Position numbers and translations under genes: made by a program
Shown here: positions 60,458 to 64,000 of the stretch, piece after piece
How positions within the stretch are numbered: position 1 is the stretch's first letter
How the letters are laid out: every line of letters begins with the position of its first letter
Notes under the pieces: model-generated
Databases searched by the model: none
Told to the model about the DNA's origin: nothing
Seen by the model: the letters and a program-made list of their open reading frames with translations, nothing else
NCBI RefSeq assembly: GCF_000423005.1
Contig: NZ_AUHD01000006.1
Location: forward strand, 310,001 to 374,000
Length of the DNA: 64,000 nucleotides
Source of the DNA: Gelidibacter mesophilus DSM 14095
GTDB taxonomy: Bacteria > Bacteroidota > Bacteroidia > Flavobacteriales > Flavobacteriaceae
Direction of reading: 5' to 3'

Positions 60458-63400
60458 ATGAAATTAAAGTTAACATGGTTAATGACGCTTTTTATGGCGT
60501 TTGTTATGCAAATTTCTCTTGCACAAGAGAAATCTGTTTCTGGTACGGTGACATCCGTTTCAGATGGTTTGCCTTTACCAGGGGTGAACGTTTTAGTAAA
60601 AGGAACTGCACGTGGTGTCCAAACGGATTTTGATGGTAACTATACCATTAGCGTAAGTGTTGGAGAAACCTTAACATTTTCTTTTGTAAGTATGAAATCC
60701 GCCGAAAAAATTGTAGGCGCTAGTAATACTATCAATGTGGGCCTTGAAGAGGACGTTGCTTCTTTAGATGAAGTCATCGTTTTAGGATATAGCTCCAAAG
60801 GTGTTGAAGAAGTTACAGGTTCTTCAGTACAAATAGGAGGAGACCAGCTTGCCGGAATTCCTTCAGTAACAATAGATCAAGCTTTACAAGGTAAAGTTGC
60901 AGGTTTGCAAATTTCTCAATCTTCTGGTACTCCGGGTTCAACTCAGGATATCCGTATTAGAGGTTTGAGCTCATTGGCTTCCTCAAACGAGCCACTTTAC
61001 GTGATTGATGGTGTGCCAGTAGTGAATTCAAATTCATCAGGAAATGAGAATGCGAGTAGCCTTAGCCCTTTATCAGCAATTAATAGTCAGGATATTGCTA
61101 GTGTGACGGTATTAAAGGATGCTTCTGCTACTGCGGCTTACGGTGCTCGTGGTTCAAATGGGGTAATTGTGATTACCACCAAAAGAGGTCAAACGGGTAG
61201 AACTCAATTCAGTTTCAGTTCACAAGTTGGTTTTCAAAATGATGCCTTCATGAAGAGAGACGTATTGTCAGGTGCCGATAGAGTAGCGCTACAAAGCGAG
61301 GCTTTAGTAAATTCTTATGGCGTTAGTAATGGTTTTACACTAGACAATGCAACCGCTCTAGCGGTACAATTTAATTTGATACCTGCAGCGTCTTTAGACT
61401 ATAATGGTGAGGACTACGATTGGTCTGGCCTTATTAAAAATGAGAATGCTTTACTGCAAAACTATACCTTCGCTGCCTCAGGTGGTGATGAGAAAGGAAG
61501 TTTTTACGCATCTGTCGGGTACAATAAGACTGAAGCAACCGTTATTGGTAGTGCTTTTGAACGATTAAATGGAGCGTTCAATTTTAATCGTAAATTAAGA
61601 GATAATCTTGATTTTACGACGTCTATGAACGTATCAAACACGACTCAAAACCCAATTTTGGAACAAGGGTCTTACTTTTCAAATCCATTTATTACAAGGT
61701 ATTTAATGAATCCTTTAAATAATCCTTATAATGCTGATGGGACTCAAAACATCGACCTTCTATTTGGTTCATTGCATAATACATTATATGTTACTGATAA
61801 TAATATTACACGTAACAAACTTACACGTGCTATTTCAAATTCGAAATTGGATTGGGAACTCTTAGATGGTTTGGTTTTTTCTAACAGAATAGCGTTAGAT
61901 TATCAGATTACTGAATATAGAAACTACCAAAATAGATATGAAGGTGATTCTGCTCCAACCAATGGTGCTTCAGAACTTAGTGATGATAAAAACTACAACT
62001 GGGTTTATCAAGGCTCACTTGGTTATGATTTCAAATTGGGAGATAAGCATAACTTGAATGTTATGGCACTTTTTGAATATCAAAAAAATGAACGCACCTA
62101 TTTATATGGATATGGTGAGAATTTCCCAGCTGATGGCTTGACAAATATCAACTCTGCAAGTGCTAATTTTGATGCGGATTCATTTTATACAGATTGGTAC
62201 AACGTGTCTTATTTAGGGTTGTTGAACTATAACTATGCTGGAAAATATGTTCTTGATGGAACCGTAAGAAGAGAAGGTTCTTCTCGTTTTGCTCCAAATA
62301 ATAGATTTGGAAACTTTGGATCAGTAGGTGCTGCATGGAATGTTCATAGAGAAGATTTCATGGCCGGTTCTGTTTTTAATACGTTAAGATTTAGAACTTC
62401 ATACGGTATAACAGGTAATAATGCAGTAGGTTTAAATGCCTATCAAGCATTGCTTTCTTATGGTGCTGATTACTCAAACAATGGAGGTGCAACACCATCA
62501 CAATTTGGAAATCCAGATTTGACTTGGGAAAAAGCTGAAAACTTTGACGTTGGTTTATCATTTGGATTGTTTGAAAACAGATTGTCAGGATCGTTTACTT
62601 ATTTCAACAGACGCACTTATGATTTGCTTCAAGGTGTTCCATTATCACCAACAACTGGATTTCTTTCTCAAGATAGAAACCTAGGTGAAATGACCAATAA
62701 AGGTATTGAGGCTGAATTGTCTTATGACGTTATTCGTACGGATGATTTTACTTGGAATCTTGGCGGAAACTATGCTACTGTTAAAAATGAGGTTACTGAA
62801 TTGGCTATAGGTGCAGATGGTGAGCCAATTGATCCACTTGCAGGTAGTAGTTATAAAAGTACGGTGGTGGGGTTACCTGCTTCTGCTTGGAACATGCGTA
62901 CATGGGCTGGTGTAGATCCTGCAACTGGAGCACCAACTTGGTATGTGAATGGAGTTGACGGAGAAGTTACCTCAAATTACAACTCTGCTGCAAGAGCTTT
63001 TCAAGATGATGCGAGTGCATTGCCAACCTATTCAGGAGGTTTTAGTACGCGAATTAGCTACAAAGGATTTTTTGCTGATGCCAACATATATTTTGCAGGA
63101 GGACATAAGGTTTACGAACAATTTGCTCAGTTTTATATGAGAACAAACTCGTTTACTGTGGGTTCATATAACGGTGCAACTGAATTGTTGGAAAGATGGC
63201 AACAACCAGGTGACATCACTGATGTTCCTAAAATGGATTGGGCTGGAGCTAATAATTTCCATGCCACGTCTTCACGTCATTTATTTGATGGAGATTATAT
63301 CAGACTTAAAAATGTATCTATAGGTTATGAGTTGCCTGCAACTTATGCTAACGCAGTTGGAGTTGATGGGTTATCATTCACTTTAAGAGGTACAAACGTA

Positions 63401-63520
63401 GGTACTTGGGTTAAAGACAAAGGACTTAAATTAGATCCTGAAGTTCGTGCAAACGGATATACGGAGTTAACAACACCTCCGGTTGAATCTTATTCATTAA
63501 GTGTTAATATTAAATTTTAG
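60458..63520 (+). CDS. SusC/RagA-family TonB-linked outer membrane protein
   Basis: Outer-membrane TonB-dependent transporter (1020 residues). Signal peptide (MKLKLTWLMTLFMAFVMQIS), a carboxypeptidase-regulatory-like domain (VSGTVTSVSDGLPLPGVNV..), plug domain (LDEVIVLGYSSKGVEEVTGS, VLKDASATAAYGARGSNGVI), then the barrel to the terminal NIKF. I chose ATG at 60458; upstream TTG adds ten residues only. Followed by a SusD homologue. The substrate cannot be told, as no enzyme genes of a utilisation locus are in view. Confidence 0.95.
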   Translation: MKLKLTWLMTLFMAFVMQISLAQEKSVSGTVTSVSDGLPLPGVNVLVKGTARGVQTDFDGNYTISVSVGETLTFSFVSMKSAEKIVGASNTINVGLEEDVASLDEVIVLGYSSKGVEEVTGSSVQIGGDQLAGIPSVTIDQALQGKVAGLQISQSSGTPGSTQDIRIRGLSSLASSNEPLYVIDGVPVVNSNSSGNENASSLSPLSAINSQDIASVTVLKDASATAAYGARGSNGVIVITTKRGQTGRTQFSFSSQVGFQNDAFMKRDVLSGADRVALQSEALVNSYGVSNGFTLDNATALAVQFNLIPAASLDYNGEDYDWSGLIKNENALLQNYTFAASGGDEKGSFYASVGYNKTEATVIGSAFERLNGAFNFNRKLRDNLDFTTSMNVSNTTQNPILEQGSYFSNPFITRYLMNPLNNPYNADGTQNIDLLFGSLHNTLYVTDNNITRNKLTRAISNSKLDWELLDGLVFSNRIALDYQITEYRNYQNRYEGDSAPTNGASELSDDKNYNWVYQGSLGYDFKLGDKHNLNVMALFEYQKNERTYLYGYGENFPADGLTNINSASANFDADSFYTDWYNVSYLGLLNYNYAGKYVLDGTVRREGSSRFAPNNRFGNFGSVGAAWNVHREDFMAGSVFNTLRFRTSYGITGNNAVGLNAYQALLSYGADYSNNGGATPSQFGNPDLTWEKAENFDVGLSFGLFENRLSGSFTYFNRRTYDLLQGVPLSPTTGFLSQDRNLGEMTNKGIEAELSYDVIRTDDFTWNLGGNYATVKNEVTELAIGADGEPIDPLAGSSYKSTVVGLPASAWNMRTWAGVDPATGAPTWYVNGVDGEVTSNYNSAARAFQDDASALPTYSGGFSTRISYKGFFADANIYFAGGHKVYEQFAQFYMRTNSFTVGSYNGATELLERWQQPGDITDVPKMDWAGANNFHATSSRHLFDGDYIRLKNVSIGYELPATYANAVGVDGLSFTLRGTNVGTWVKDKGLKLDPEVRANGYTELTTPPVESYSLSVNIKF

Positions 63521-63523
63521 AAA

Positions 63524-64000
63524 ATGAAAAATATAAATAAATATTTATTAATTGCTGCCGTGAGTTTTGGACTACTGTCTTCTTGTTCAGAGAATGACTT
63601 AGATCCAACACTACAGCAAGATAAAAGTATCGAAGAGAGTGTAAATACTGTTGGAGATCTTGATGCCATATTAATTGGAGCGTATGACCGTTTGTCATTT
63701 GACAATAAAGTCTATGGTCGTGATCTCATTATCCTTGGAGAGGTTTTTTCTGATAACACAGCTTCCAATGCCAACTCCAACAGATTTGTTACAGAAGGAC
63801 AAATGTCTTTAACGGCTACTTCTACAACTCCTAGAGATTTATGGGAGCAGTCTTATAAAGTTATTGGTTCAGTAAACATTATAATTAATGCCGAAGGCAT
63901 TGAAGGTGATGCTGCTGAAATTAATCAACTTAAAGGTCAAGCCTATGCACTCAGAGCTTTAGTTCACTATAATTTGTTAACATTTTACGGACAACAACAT
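63524..64000 (+). CDS. SusD/RagB-family nutrient-binding lipoprotein (partial, runs off the right end)
   Basis: The first 159 codons are visible. Lipobox LLSSCSEN with Cys21, then the SusD N-terminal pattern (SVNTVGDLDAILIGAYDRL, and EINQLKGQAYALRALVHYNLLTFYG). The start is three bases after the susC stop. It forms the surface lid of the SusC transporter. The C-terminal part is outside the window. Confidence 0.93.
   Translation, partial: MKNINKYLLIAAVSFGLLSSCSENDLDPTLQQDKSIEESVNTVGDLDAILIGAYDRLSFDNKVYGRDLIILGEVFSDNTASNANSNRFVTEGQMSLTATSTTPRDLWEQSYKVIGSVNIIINAEGIEGDAAEINQLKGQAYALRALVHYNLLTFYGQQH

Overview
The window looks like part of a chromosome from a member of the Flavobacteriaceae (Bacteroidota). 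Evidence: gliding-motility genes gldB and gldC; a SusC/SusD-type pair; DUF3857, DUF4230, DUF4136 and DUF5522 proteins typical of the phylum; low GC; few Shine-Dalgarno sites; promoter-like TAnnTTTG boxes; and several TTG starts. I saw no rRNA, tRNA, CRISPR array, prophage or classical transposase.

Layout. 0-20 kb is ordinary housekeeping: two DUF3857 proteins (the first frameshifted), a MazG-like pyrophosphohydrolase, aroA, queA, rlmN, a polyprenyl diphosphate synthase, a sigma-factor/membrane-protein/beta-barrel cassette, a DUF748 protein, dnaG, a NarL-type regulator, nadE, gldBC, a DUF4230 protein and a rhodanese. 19.7-39.3 kb is a long same-strand phenylacetyl-CoA catabolic cluster: tetR-type regulator, paaE, A, B, C, D, G, H, I, a YpfJ-like peptidase, paaJ, paaZ, a paaF-like hydratase, paaY, then E2 and fused E1 subunits of a 2-oxoacid dehydrogenase. 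39.4-60 kb returns to housekeeping: SulP transporter, hutU, a PLP enzyme, a glucosaminidase, hemL, a large metalloprotease, lysS, lipB, a nucleoid-associated protein and rnhB. The right end holds a susC homologue and the start of a susD homologue.

How the genes work together. PaaABCE would epoxidise phenylacetyl-CoA (PaaD for maturation), PaaG isomerises, PaaZ opens the ring, and PaaF/H/J beta-oxidise to acetyl- and succinyl-CoA; PaaI and PaaY are housekeeping thioesterases. No paaK (phenylacetate-CoA ligase) is present, whereas E1 and E2 genes of a 2-oxoacid dehydrogenase are, so phenylpyruvate could be the entry substrate (inference). A perfect ACTAAC-N4-GTTAGT palindrome just downstream of a TAAATTTG box suggests repression by the adjacent TetR-family protein.

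Most unusual feature. Nearly every gap of the paa cluster carries palindromic repeats of at least six families, and three gaps carry small ORFs of the 23S-rRNA-intervening-sequence four-helix-bundle type lying between inverted repeat arms. One arm sequence also occurs twice nearby as an 'empty' hairpin, so the ORF seems to sit in the loop of a palindrome. A fourth gap holds a broken GxxExxY-type ORF. Short palindromes also sit in frame inside paaH and the E1 gene, and form the end of paaY. This looks like colonisation of one operon by intervening-sequence-like elements.
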